The position numbers were made by a program, and so were the translations under genes. A DNA stretch of 32,331 bases, taken from Candidatus Gastranaerophilales bacterium (lineage in GTDB: Bacteria > Cyanobacteriota > Vampirovibrionia > Gastranaerophilales > Gastranaerophilaceae). Shown in pieces: positions 25,776 to 32,123 of this stretch. Under the pieces are notes generated by a model. It saw only the letters and a list, made by a program, of their open reading frames with translations, ran no database searches and was not told where the DNA came from. The DNA is taken from contig CALUVG010000022.1 of the NCBI GenBank assembly GCA_944324165.1, positions 1 through 32,331 on the forward strand. Direction: 5' to 3'. Within the stretch, counting starts at the first letter, position 1. The number at the start of each line of letters is the position of its first letter.

Positions 25776-26361
25776 AATTAAATCTGTATGCGTATTTGCA
25801 TCATCCTGTGATTTCCTTGATAAGTCTTATTATGCAGATGCCGCCGGGTTCGGAAAATTACTTGCGCAAAACGGAATGTCTATGGTATACGGTGGAAGTT
25901 CACTGGGTATGATGTGGGCTTGTGCGTCTGAGGTTAAGAAAAACGGCGGAAAACTTTACGGTGTTATGCCAGAACGATTATTCAACATGGGAGTCTCAAC
26001 TGATGAATGTGTGGAGCTTACAGTAACACCTTGCATGAGAACTCGAAAAGCAAAAATGGATGAGTTATCCGATGCGGTTGTAGCACTGGCTGGCGGGTTC
26101 GGCACACTTGAAGAACTCTCAGAAATGATTGTTCAAAAACAACTGGGTTACAATAATAAAGCTATTATTCTGTTAAATACAAATGGATTCTACAATAATT
26201 TACTAAAATTCTTTGACGATATTTGTGAACAAAATTTTGCAAAAGTTGATGCCAAGGGACTGTTTTTCGTTGCAAAAACACCGCAAGAGGCAATTGAATA
26301 CTTGATTAACTATAAATGCGAATTTAAGGCTCTAACAAGAGAAGATTTATACTCCAGATAA
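25768..26361 (+). CDS. LOG-family (TIGR00730) nucleotide phosphoribohydrolase-like protein
   Basis: The 197-residue Rossmann-fold protein has YGGSSLGMMWACASEV, a GVMPE segment, MRTRKAKM (equivalent of the conserved RK) and LAGGFGTLEELSEM. The last is the family's PGGxGTxxE motif with Ala in place of Pro. Homologues cleave nucleoside 5'-monophosphates (cytokinin activation in plants and some bacteria); the bacterial substrate here is unknown. The start at ATG 25768 is preferred over an upstream in-frame TTG (25753) because GGAGG lies five bases before it. It is the last gene of the rny run and is tail-to-tail with the second XRE gene, with no gap. Confidence 0.9.
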   Translation: MGKIKSVCVFASSCDFLDKSYYADAAGFGKLLAQNGMSMVYGGSSLGMMWACASEVKKNGGKLYGVMPERLFNMGVSTDECVELTVTPCMRTRKAKMDELSDAVVALAGGFGTLEELSEMIVQKQLGYNNKAIILLNTNGFYNNLLKFFDDICEQNFAKVDAKGLFFVAKTPQEAIEYLINYKCEFKALTREDLYSR

Positions 26362-26676
26362 TCATCCATTCAATGTTTTAACAAATTTGTAAATTAAACG
26401 GGTTAGATCTTCATCTTCGTTTATTATTTTTTGCAGCTCATTTTTGATATCCGTAATACTCAGAATATGTTCAAAGGCAAATAATTCTTGCGCTTTTACA
26501 TTTAAAATTTCGCATATTTTTTCAAGATTTTCCGGTTTAGGATAAGAAATGCCGTTTTCTATCCGCCAGTAATTAGCAGGATGAATATTAAGTTTTTCGG
26601 CAATTTGTTCCTGAGAGATCTGCCTGTTTTCTCTTAATTCTTTTATACGTTTTCCGAGTTGTTTTTTAAGTTCCAT
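26362..26676 (-). CDS. XRE-family regulator divergent from pilin-like gene 2 (XRE2)
   Basis: The 104-residue protein has a standard Cro/CI domain at 5-65 (LGKRIKELRENRQISQEQIAEKLNIHPANYWRIENGISYPKPENLEKICEILN). A helical tail of about 35 residues with an acidic NEDEDL follows, possibly a dimer interface. It lies 157 bp from and divergent to a prepilin-like gene, repeating the layout at 18621-19885, though XRE1 and XRE2 are not close in sequence. No ribosome site precedes the ATG; a weak TTAAAT six bases upstream may make this leaderless too. Its stop codon directly abuts the convergent LOG gene. Confidence 0.88.
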   Translation of the reverse strand: MELKKQLGKRIKELRENRQISQEQIAEKLNIHPANYWRIENGISYPKPENLEKICEILNVKAQELFAFEHILSITDIKNELQKIINEDEDLTRLIYKFVKTLNG

Positions 26677-26715
26677 ATAGATATTTAAGCCGAAATTTAA
26701 AAAACATTAAATAAT

Positions 26716-26729
26716 ATATTGTACAGTAT
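26716..26729. promoter_or_regulatory. Near-perfect palindrome, candidate XRE2 operator
   Basis: ATATTGTACAGTAT is a 14-bp palindrome centred on TGTACA with one imperfect base pair. It lies between XRE2 and the pilin -35. A second dyad, TTGTAT-TAT-ATACAA (26796-26810), lies in the pilin leader and shares the ATTGTA core. Assignment to XRE2 is inferred from position. Confidence 0.4.
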
Positions 26730-26741
26730 TTATTAATTTTA

Positions 26742-26770
26742 TTGACATAATACGCAAAATATATTAATAT
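26742..26770 (+). promoter_or_regulatory. Promoter of pilin-like gene 2
   Basis: TTGACA (26742-26747), a 17-bp spacer and TAATAT (26765-26770) match the promoter of pilin-like gene 1 in both boxes and spacing. Transcription would start near 26777, leaving a 57-nt leader with AGGAG at about 26814-26818. Confidence 0.6.
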
Positions 26771-26833
26771 AACATGCATAAATAAAGAAATAATATTGTA
26801 TTATATACAAGACAGGAGAAAAAAGAGAAAAAG

Positions 26834-27514
26834 ATGAAAAATACACAAAACGGGTTTACGCTTGCGGAAGTTCTAATAACACTTGCAATAATCGGTATTG
26901 TTGCAACACTCACAATACCAAACCTTATTCAGAGTTATAAAAAAACAGTTGTTGAAACACGGCTAAAAAGAGTTTATTCGCTTATGAATCAAGCAATTCG
27001 ACTGTCCGAAATTGACAATGGACCAACCGAAAGCTGGGATACTCTAGGAACTAGCGGCTCAGCAGCAACTTATAATGATATACTGGCATGGTATAATAAA
27101 TACTTAAATAAATATATTAAATCTATAAAAGTAGAAAAAGCACCTGAGAGTGAATGGCTTATAGTTTATCTGCCGGATGGCAGTGCTCTCGAAATTGCAA
27201 ATTATATTTATGACATCGAATTTTTTATAAATGCTAAAGATATTAAAGATACAGATAATAAGTCTGGAATTACGTATTTCCTTTTCAGATTTAGTCCAAT
27301 ATTGCATGAAGATCAAATTGATAATGAGTTTTATAAGTATGTTAAAAATCCGGGATTTGAACCATTTACTTATCGTTGGGACGGCACTATAGAAGGATGC
27401 TATAACAATACAAATCCTTATTCTTGTACTGTTGAAGGTAACGGTCATTTATGTACCAAATGGATACAGCTGAACGGCTGGAAAATACCTGACGACTACC
27501 CATTCAAATTTTAA
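26834..27514 (+). CDS. Prepilin-like surface protein 2 (FTLAEV class)
   Basis: The 226-residue protein has a seven-residue leader (MKNTQNG) and GFTLAEVLITLAIIGIVATL. This is a canonical class III signal with Gly before the Phe and Glu at mature position 5. The mature domain continues with IPNLIQSYKKTVVETRLKRVYSLMNQAI and a VYLPDGSALEI strand. The C-terminal tail holds three cysteines and ends KWIQLNGWKIPDDYPFKF. It is not closely similar to pilin-like proteins 1 and 3 after the N-terminal helix. The ribosome site AGGAG is rather far (about 15 nt) from the ATG, with a nearer AGAG. A divergent XRE gene and a downstream terminator frame it as a self-contained unit. Confidence 0.88.
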   Translation: MKNTQNGFTLAEVLITLAIIGIVATLTIPNLIQSYKKTVVETRLKRVYSLMNQAIRLSEIDNGPTESWDTLGTSGSAATYNDILAWYNKYLNKYIKSIKVEKAPESEWLIVYLPDGSALEIANYIYDIEFFINAKDIKDTDNKSGITYFLFRFSPILHEDQIDNEFYKYVKNPGFEPFTYRWDGTIEGCYNNTNPYSCTVEGNGHLCTKWIQLNGWKIPDDYPFKF

Positions 27515-27538
27515 AAATAAAACATAGCATAAGTTTTT

Positions 27539-27570
27539 GTCGGGCTAAAGTCCGACCTATTTTTACTATT
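27539..27570 (+). terminator. Terminator of pilin-like gene 2
   Basis: GTCGG (27539-27543) pairs with CCGAC (27552-27556), with extra pairs inside, followed by CTATTTTTACTATTTTTA. It lies 24 bp past the pilin stop. Confidence 0.7.
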
Positions 27571-27604
27571 TTTACTTTCAAATTTTAATCTGTGTTTAGT
27601 GATA

Positions 27605-27639
27605 AAGCGGTCGGCAGCTTTTCAAGCTGCCGACCGCTT
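27605..27639. terminator. Perfect 16-bp hairpin between convergent pilin-like gene 2 and apt
   Basis: AAGCGGTCGGCAGCTT (27605-27620), a 3-nt loop and its exact complement (27624-27639) form a very stable GC-rich hairpin 16 bp past the apt stop. The T-runs are short on both sides, but the position indicates termination of apt and back-up termination of the pilin transcript. Confidence 0.75.
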
Positions 27640-27655
27640 CTTAATAAATTTCGAA

Positions 27656-28189
27656 TTAATACTTCAACATTGAAACAACTTTTGGCGCATCCGTTAATTT
27701 TTCGCGACCATTTAAATCGGTTAACTCGATTAAAAATGCTATACCAACAAGATTTGCCCCGGTCTTTTTTACGAGTTTACAAGCAGCCTCAGCAGTGCCG
27801 CCAGTTGCCAGCAAATCATCTACAATTAAGACATTTGCGCCTTCAGGGAATGCATCCTTGTGAACTTCTATTGTATCTGTGCCATATTCAAGTTCATAAC
27901 TTTGTGAGTAAGTCTCTGCAGGAAGTTTGTTTGGCTTTCTTATCGGCACAAATCCTGCTTTTAATTTATACGCCATAGGCATTCCGAAAATAAATCCGCG
28001 GCTTTCTATACCTGCAATATAGTCTATTTTTGTGTCTTTAAATTGATCACACAGATAATCTACCATTACAGGCAGTGTTTCCGCATCTTTCAGTGCTGTA
28101 GTTATATCACGGAAAATAATCCCTTTTTTCGGAAAATCTACTACATCTCTGATTTTATTTTTTACATCGTCAACTGTTAATGTACTCAT
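27656..28189 (-). CDS. apt: Adenine phosphoribosyltransferase
   Basis: The enzyme makes AMP from adenine and PRPP in purine salvage. The 177-residue protein has IRDVVDFPKKGIIFRDITTAL at the start, GIESRGFIFGMPMA near 60-73 and the PRPP-binding motif VLIVDDLLATGGTA at 120-133, all at normal positions. Its ATG shares one base with the stop codon of the upstream glycosyltransferase gene (TAATG), so it is probably translated by coupling, aided by a GGAGAAAG ribosome site. The pairing with a membrane glycosyltransferase has no obvious biochemical logic. Confidence 0.97.
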   Translation of the reverse strand: MSTLTVDDVKNKIRDVVDFPKKGIIFRDITTALKDAETLPVMVDYLCDQFKDTKIDYIAGIESRGFIFGMPMAYKLKAGFVPIRKPNKLPAETYSQSYELEYGTDTIEVHKDAFPEGANVLIVDDLLATGGTAEAACKLVKKTGANLVGIAFLIELTDLNGREKLTDAPKVVSMLKY

Positions 28190-29598
28190 TATCTTTCTCC
28201 TTTTTCAGCCAGTACTTGTTTTAATTTTTCAGTATATTCTTTTGTGTAATTTTTTGTTTTCTCCAATTCTTTTTTAATAAATGCCTTTATACTTGCTTCT
28301 TCTTCCAGTACAAGTCCATGTGCAGTTTTACCCCAGGTCATATCTTTTTTCATAAACAAAATCTTGAAACAAATAAAAAGCACAAGCGGAAACCATAAAA
28401 TAAACAGATAAATTGAGGTTTCCAACGCCTCAAATGTTGCATCAAGTCTTGGCATAAAATCATACCTTCTCAGTGCATATCTTGCAGCAAGGAAAAAGCC
28501 AAAACCAATAATACAGCCAACAAAAATAGAGGAATACAGTGTATGCGGCGAGGCGTCTTTCAATATTACTTTGAAAACTCTTATAATAATCTCAATCAAT
28601 AACCACATTGGCATAATAAATTCAGAGATATAAGCTATCATATCAACTTTTGCAACAGGGGACATATCTTTTGAACGCAGTGCAGCCCCGGAATATTCAA
28701 GATATCTTCTTATAGTGCCCTCAAGCCAGCGTCTGCGCTGTCTGAATAAAGGTTTTATATAACATATGCCTTCTTCATAAACAACCGCATCCAAACAAAA
28801 TCTGATATCCCATCCTTTAATGTGAAGTCTTGTAGACATATCCAAATCATCCACAATTGTGTAATTATTCCATCCGCCAATGCTTTCTATCGCTTCACGT
28901 TTAATAAGCTCTCCATTACCTCTAAGTTCAACAGCCCCTTTTACTGAGTCGCGGCTGACCTGAAAATGTGCATCCATTGTATATTCATTATTTTGGCATC
29001 TTGTTAATAGATTTTGATTGCGGTTTCTAATAACTTTTCTGGCCTGAACAGCTCCAACATCTTTTGGTTCAAGATTTGGTACAAGCTTTGAAAGAAAATC
29101 CGGATCAACAGTTGCATCAGCATCAAAAACAAGAATAGCCTCACCTTTAGCCAATTCAAAAGCATCATTAAGAACTGCGGATTTTCCGGGAAAAGCATCA
29201 TGCGCACGTATAAGTGCGTGCACTTTATCATATTTTTTTTCAAGTTCCAATAAAATTTGTGCTGTAGAATCAGTACTTCTGTCATCAATTACAATGACTT
29301 CAAAATTTTCATAATCCATTTGTAAAATATTTTCTACAGTAGCAGCTATAACACTTTCTTCGTTATGCGCAGGAATTAATACGGACACAAACGGCTTGTA
29401 ATCCGTGTTAATAATCTGCGGATACTTGGAAAGCTGACGCGTTTTTATCTTATAAGCAAGACTGGAGAGCATGGCATACGCAAACATGCATGCGCATAAA
29501 AAAACAAGCCCCCAGACTGTATTAAAATAACTCTGGAAAATATATATAAAAATGCCCAATCCAAAAACTATTGTAAATAATATTATGCGATCTTTCAT
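28189..29598 (-). CDS. Membrane family-2 glycosyltransferase (PgaC/BcsA-like)
   Basis: The 469-residue protein has two N-terminal membrane segments, a cytosolic GT-A domain and three C-terminal membrane segments. The GT2 motifs are VSVLIPAHNEES (71-82), VIDDRSTDS (103-111), FDADA (158-162), a VDDLDMS acceptor-site segment and QRRRW (287-291), the Q-x-x-R-W motif of processive synthases. This resembles poly-N-acetylglucosamine or cellulose-type synthases, but the sugar cannot be read from sequence. The C-terminal ~45 residues are a Lys/Glu-rich helix. No pgaA/B, bcs or other export partner is nearby. apt follows in a one-base overlap. Confidence 0.88.
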   Translation of the reverse strand: MKDRIILFTIVFGLGIFIYIFQSYFNTVWGLVFLCACMFAYAMLSSLAYKIKTRQLSKYPQIINTDYKPFVSVLIPAHNEESVIAATVENILQMDYENFEVIVIDDRSTDSTAQILLELEKKYDKVHALIRAHDAFPGKSAVLNDAFELAKGEAILVFDADATVDPDFLSKLVPNLEPKDVGAVQARKVIRNRNQNLLTRCQNNEYTMDAHFQVSRDSVKGAVELRGNGELIKREAIESIGGWNNYTIVDDLDMSTRLHIKGWDIRFCLDAVVYEEGICYIKPLFRQRRRWLEGTIRRYLEYSGAALRSKDMSPVAKVDMIAYISEFIMPMWLLIEIIIRVFKVILKDASPHTLYSSIFVGCIIGFGFFLAARYALRRYDFMPRLDATFEALETSIYLFILWFPLVLFICFKILFMKKDMTWGKTAHGLVLEEEASIKAFIKKELEKTKNYTKEYTEKLKQVLAEKGER

Positions 29599-29792
29599 GT
29601 TCTAACTTTTTATACTCCGTTATGAAAAGTTATTCCCCCGTTATTGTACCAAAAATAGGTAAAAAATGCTTTATAATATATATTTTTCTTTACTTTTTGT
29701 ATACATACAAGGATTTTTCTATAAATATTTTAATATTTATACATTATTTAGATGTTTTATTTGCGAAAATATGTTAACAATGCTTAAAATAC

Positions 29793-29820
29793 TTGCACAA
29801 TAAAGTTATTTGAATATAAT
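29793..29820 (+). promoter_or_regulatory. Promoter of the HU gene
   Basis: TTGCAC (29793-29798), a 16-bp spacer and TATAAT (29815-29820) lie 33 bp before the ATG, giving a leader of about 27 nt with AAGGAG at 29841-29846. The rest of the 255-bp gap between the GT2 gene and HU is AT-rich. It includes a TTGTAT-AC-ATACAA dyad at 29697-29710 whose arms equal those of the dyad at 26796-26810. Confidence 0.72.
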
Positions 29821-29853
29821 AAGAAATGTACAAATAAGAAAAGGAGTTTACTT

Positions 29854-30132
29854 ATGAACAAAGAAGAATTAGTACAAGAAGTTGCTAAAAAAGCTAACGT
29901 TACACAAAAAGAAGCTGTAGAAGTATTAAACGCATTAGTTGATACCGTACAAAAAACAGTAGCTAAAGGTAAAAAGGTTACATTAGTTGGTTTCGGTACA
30001 TTCGAAAGACGTGAAAGAGCAGCTAGAGTTGGCAGAAACCCACAAACAGGTAAAGAACTTAAAATTCCTGCTTCAAAAGTTCCTGCATTTTCTGCCGGTA
30101 AAAGATTTAAAACTATTGTTAACGGAAAATAG
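29854..30132 (+). CDS. hup: HU-family DNA-binding protein
   Basis: The 92-residue protein is a standard HU: NKEELVQEVAKKANVTQKEAVEVLNALVDTV, then KKVTLVGFGTFERRERAARVGRNPQTGKEL, where the GFGTF and GRNPQTG segments form the DNA-binding arm, and the C-terminal VPAFSAGKRFK. HU bends DNA and compacts the nucleoid as a dimer. It has its own strong promoter, a consensus ribosome site seven bases from the ATG and a strong terminator, as expected of a highly expressed single gene. Confidence 0.97.
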   Translation: MNKEELVQEVAKKANVTQKEAVEVLNALVDTVQKTVAKGKKVTLVGFGTFERRERAARVGRNPQTGKELKIPASKVPAFSAGKRFKTIVNGK

Positions 30133-30151
30133 TTTTATCAATATTTTATTT

Positions 30152-30181
30152 AATCCCGTCGGAAATCCGGCGGGATTTTTT
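30152..30181 (+). terminator. Terminator of the HU gene
   Basis: AATCCCGTCGG (30152-30162), a four-base loop and CCGGCGGGATT (30167-30177, one G-T pair) are followed by a run of T. It lies 20 bp past the HU stop codon. Confidence 0.92.
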
Positions 30182-30223
30182 GCATATAATTGGAATTTGG
30201 GTGAAGGGAACAGTTACAGAGAT

Positions 30224-30237
30224 AGTGAAGAGTGAAC
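30224..30237. repeat. Heptamer repeat, two units, inverted relative to 30492-30519
   Basis: AGTGAAG and AGTGAAC stand in tandem and are reverse-complement forms of the GTTCACN heptamers found 255 bp downstream. Together they bracket copy A of the 133-bp element. Confidence 0.6.
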
Positions 30238-30251
30238 GGTTGTTTCTAAAA

Positions 30252-30303
30252 GGCACTAAGGCACTAAGAAGTTTATGAAGACGTTAAGACTATAAGACGT
30301 GTC
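30252..30303. repeat. Octamer tandem repeats (GGCACTAA and GACGTTAA types)
   Basis: GGCACTAA occurs twice in tandem at 30252-30267. From 30280 an eight-base period continues as GACGTTAA, GACTATAA and GACGTGTC, running straight into the 133-bp element. The same octamer type lies next to copy B and again at 32165-32196. Confidence 0.7.
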
Positions 30304-30424
30304 TTGGATTTGCTCCACGCTCACGGAGTCTCGCCTATTGTGCTTACGCACAAGCCGGCTCATTCCGTTCGCTATCCGGATTTGCTCACATTCGTTCGCT
30401 CCATCCGTACGCAAATCCGCTAAG
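30292..30424. repeat. 133-bp perfect repeat, copy A (non-coding)
   Basis: This 133-bp stretch is identical at every base to 31776-31908, in the same orientation. It contains a GGATTTGC/GCAAATCC terminal dyad (about 110 bp apart), a TTGTGC-TTAC-GCACAA hairpin and a CTCC/GGAG hairpin. It is richer in GC than nearby genes and bears no transposase. Its ends merge into octamer repeats on both sides. Copy A lies between genes; copy B lies inside pilin-like gene 3. Confidence 0.93.
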
Positions 30425-30442
30425 ACGATAAGTCCGTTAATA

Positions 30443-30482
30443 AAAATAAGGCAATTAGGGAAATTCCTCATTGCCTTATTTT
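30443..30482. terminator. Long hairpin with A/T flanks, possible bidirectional terminator
   Basis: AAAATAAGGCAAT (30443-30455) pairs perfectly with ATTGCCTTATTTT (30470-30482), with an inner AGGG/TCCT stem. The arms end in A and T runs, so it could terminate transcripts in either direction, including that of pilin-like gene 3. Confidence 0.6.
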
Positions 30483-30491
30483 GTAACAACT

Positions 30492-30519
30492 GTTCACGGT
30501 TCACCGTTCACTGTTCACT
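30492..30519. repeat. Heptamer tandem repeat, four units
   Basis: GTTCACG, GTTCACC, GTTCACT and GTTCACT stand head to tail. Short heptamer arrays of this kind are typical of cyanobacterial STRR repeats. The inverse form lies at 30224-30237. Confidence 0.8.
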
Positions 30520-30559
30520 ACCTCTGCATCTCCTTAGTGCCTTCAATTAAGCGGGCAAA

Positions 30560-30690
30560 GTCCTCTTAATTGGAATCACCTAAGCACACCGCAAGGCGAG
30601 CAGAGGCACGAGCGCGAGGCGCGAGAGTTGACGCCGAAACGGAAACGGTCAGTTTTCGTTGGAGGCGGAACGGTGCCGTTTAATGCGAGC
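30560..30690 (-). pseudogene. Possible decayed copy of a pilin-like gene 3' end
   Basis: The 12-mer GCACACCGCAAG at 30584-30595 recurs at 30720-30731, where it encodes the end of pilin-like protein 3 (TLAVCIGE). Read on the minus strand, the upstream copy gives RLAVCLGDSN and a stop, matching LAVC-(I/L)-G-(E/D). Further upstream the frame does not resemble a pilin. A decayed second 3' end, with GC-rich sequence inserted or diverged, is the simplest reading, but the match is short. Confidence 0.35.
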
Positions 30691-30707
30691 CGCAGTCTAT
30701 TGGTGCA

Positions 30708-32123
30708 TTATTCTCCAATGCACACCGCAAGCGTGTCGCTGTTGCTGCGGGAGTAGTTGCCCCAGTTCGTGCCGGTAGAGTTAAAGCCGCGGAAGTACGC
30801 GCTGCGCTGACTATACTCCTGCCCAGCCCAAACATAGAACGAGGTAGAATATGGTGAAGCTGAGAGGAATTGAGCGGCTTTAGTTGTGTCTAAGGTTAGT
30901 CCTGAAACATCCTGTTGCGCTCCTATTGTTCCATCGTAATTGTATACATATGTCGCTAGCTGTCCTAGTTGTTCCAGTGTCGGCATTTTACTTGTTCCTC
31001 CACATGCTTTTACTGCACCTGCCCAATAATCATCGTCATAATAACAAGCACTTATGCCTAAGTCTCCTTTTTGTGCCTCGCATTCTGCTTTTGTTAGTGG
31101 TCCAAATCCGCCATTCTGTGGTCCTAATATCTGTGATATACACATGCCGCCTACTAAGTTCGGATCTAACATACAACCCGTTACGCCAGCTAATTGTTCT
31201 ACATTTATCTTTCCTATATCCTTACCGTTTGTGTTTGGATTTTTATTGCCTGATATATCGTAAAGAATAGCCATACTGTTAGATGTAGCACTGAATTGGT
31301 TGTTAAACGGTTCCTGTGTTGTGTTTGGGTTGTATGCAATAATTGCGTTCACGCCGTTTGCAAACTGAACAGCTACTGTATCCGTATCCCAATCATCTTG
31401 ACCTAATGATGCGGCGTTGCGAATTGTGGACATGTCTATCGGGTCTTCACCTTCATTCCAAATAACTTCTTTGTTAAAACACTTTGTTATATTGCTGTTA
31501 TCGCATACTCTTGTTATCTTAATGTATTTCTTAAGTTCGTTTACAAAGTCCATTGTGTTTGAATAGCCTGCTAATTTTTCCTCTGTATTCATTTGTCTTG
31601 TTGCCACCTCAAGACGTTTTGTGAATACATCCTGTGCGGTTTCCCATGCCTTTGCATTGTAATTCTGGATTAATGCAGGTAATGTCAGCACCGCCACCAC
31701 GCCGATTATCGCGAGGGTGATTAAGACTTCTGCGAGGGTAAACGCTGCTTTTGAAGTCGTTAAGACGTTAGGACGATAAGACGTGTCTTGGATTTGCTCC
31801 ACGCTCACGGAGTCTCGCCTATTGTGCTTACGCACAAGCCGGCTCATTCCGTTCGCTATCCGGATTTGCTCACATTCGTTCGCTCCATCCGTACGCAAAT
31901 CCGCTAAGTCCGTATCATCTTTAGGCTCTACTACTTCGTGGCTGGTCTCGTTATTATTGACATGTATTTGTGCCTGTGCTGAGATGTCATGCTGAACTTG
32001 CAGCTCCTCTTGTTGCCGAATGCAATGAGGCTTACAAGGGAGGGTGCTCGTAGAGTATTTCAGCATCTCATTACCGTCGCGTTTTACGGTTTCTACTAAC
32101 TTTGAATTTGTTTTCTGTTTCAT
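30708..32123 (-). CDS. Prepilin-like surface protein 3 with 127-residue leader containing the 133-bp repeat
   Basis: The 471-residue frame starts MKQKTNSKLVETVKRDGNEM with an AAAGG ribosome site. The pilin signal KAAFTLAEVLITLAIIGVVAVL begins only at residue 128. Residues of about 73-116 are the in-frame translation of copy B of the 133-bp repeat (LADLRTDGANECEQIRIANG onwards). No ATG, GTG or TTG lies between the repeat and the FTLAEV segment, so the leader cannot be trimmed past the repeat; the nearest internal Met is M93, within it. The mature domain matches pilin-like protein 1 (RVCDNSNITKCF, LGQDDWDTDTVAVQFANGVNAIIAYNPN, NPNTNGKDI). The C-terminal ~150 residues differ and end in a domain with YVWAGQEYSQRSAYFRGFNSTG and LAVCIGE. 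The gene may be functional with an unusual leader, or damaged at the 5' end. Confidence 0.8.
   Translation of the reverse strand: MKQKTNSKLVETVKRDGNEMLKYSTSTLPCKPHCIRQQEELQVQHDISAQAQIHVNNNETSHEVVEPKDDTDLADLRTDGANECEQIRIANGMSRLVRKHNRRDSVSVEQIQDTSYRPNVLTTSKAAFTLAEVLITLAIIGVVAVLTLPALIQNYNAKAWETAQDVFTKRLEVATRQMNTEEKLAGYSNTMDFVNELKKYIKITRVCDNSNITKCFNKEVIWNEGEDPIDMSTIRNAASLGQDDWDTDTVAVQFANGVNAIIAYNPNTTQEPFNNQFSATSNSMAILYDISGNKNPNTNGKDIGKINVEQLAGVTGCMLDPNLVGGMCISQILGPQNGGFGPLTKAECEAQKGDLGISACYYDDDYWAGAVKACGGTSKMPTLEQLGQLATYVYNYDGTIGAQQDVSGLTLDTTKAAQFLSASPYSTSFYVWAGQEYSQRSAYFRGFNSTGTNWGNYSRSNSDTLAVCIGE
31756..31787. repeat. Octamer tandem repeat inside pilin-like gene 3
   Basis: GTCGTTAA, GACGTTAG, GACGATAA and GACGTGTC stand head to tail at the edge of copy B. 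They lie within the codons just before the FTLAEV segment and encode part of TSYRPNVLTTS on the minus strand. Confidence 0.75.
31776..31908. repeat. 133-bp perfect repeat, copy B (inside pilin-like gene 3)
   Basis: Identical to 30292-30424. Here the element lies in the coding sequence of the leader of pilin-like protein 3 and is read without a stop on the minus strand. The length is one more than a multiple of three, so its acquisition must have been accompanied by other changes that kept the frame. Confidence 0.93.

Larger units (their letters stand above)
30182..30707. other. Gene-free, repeat-dense region between HU and pilin-like gene 3
   Basis: This 526-bp stretch has no convincing gene. 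It holds inverted heptamer repeats, octamer repeats, copy A of the 133-bp element, a long hairpin (30443-30482), a CAATTAAG/CTTAATTG dyad (30544-30572) and a GC-rich block (about 30580-30690) far above the local base composition. The separate elements are listed individually. Confidence 0.75.

Noticed and set aside
27592..27978. Plus-strand 128-aa frame
   Set aside because: It is antisense to apt and runs through the terminator hairpin.
30292..30424. 133-bp element as an insertion sequence
   Set aside because: It encodes no transposase, shows no target-site duplication that can be separated from the octamer arrays, and has only 8-bp terminal complementarity; a repeat of unknown type is the safer call.
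30256..30504. Minus-strand 82-aa frame similar to part of the pilin-like protein 3 leader
   Set aside because: The similarity is entirely the 133-bp repeat; there is no ribosome site and no pilin domain.
30299..30550. Plus-strand open frames over both 133-bp copies (also 31783-31995)
   Set aside because: They are frames within the repeat, without ribosome sites; identical peptides arise only because the DNA is duplicated.
30884..31270. Plus-strand 128-aa frame
   Set aside because: It is antisense to pilin-like gene 3 and has a low-complexity Leu/His composition.
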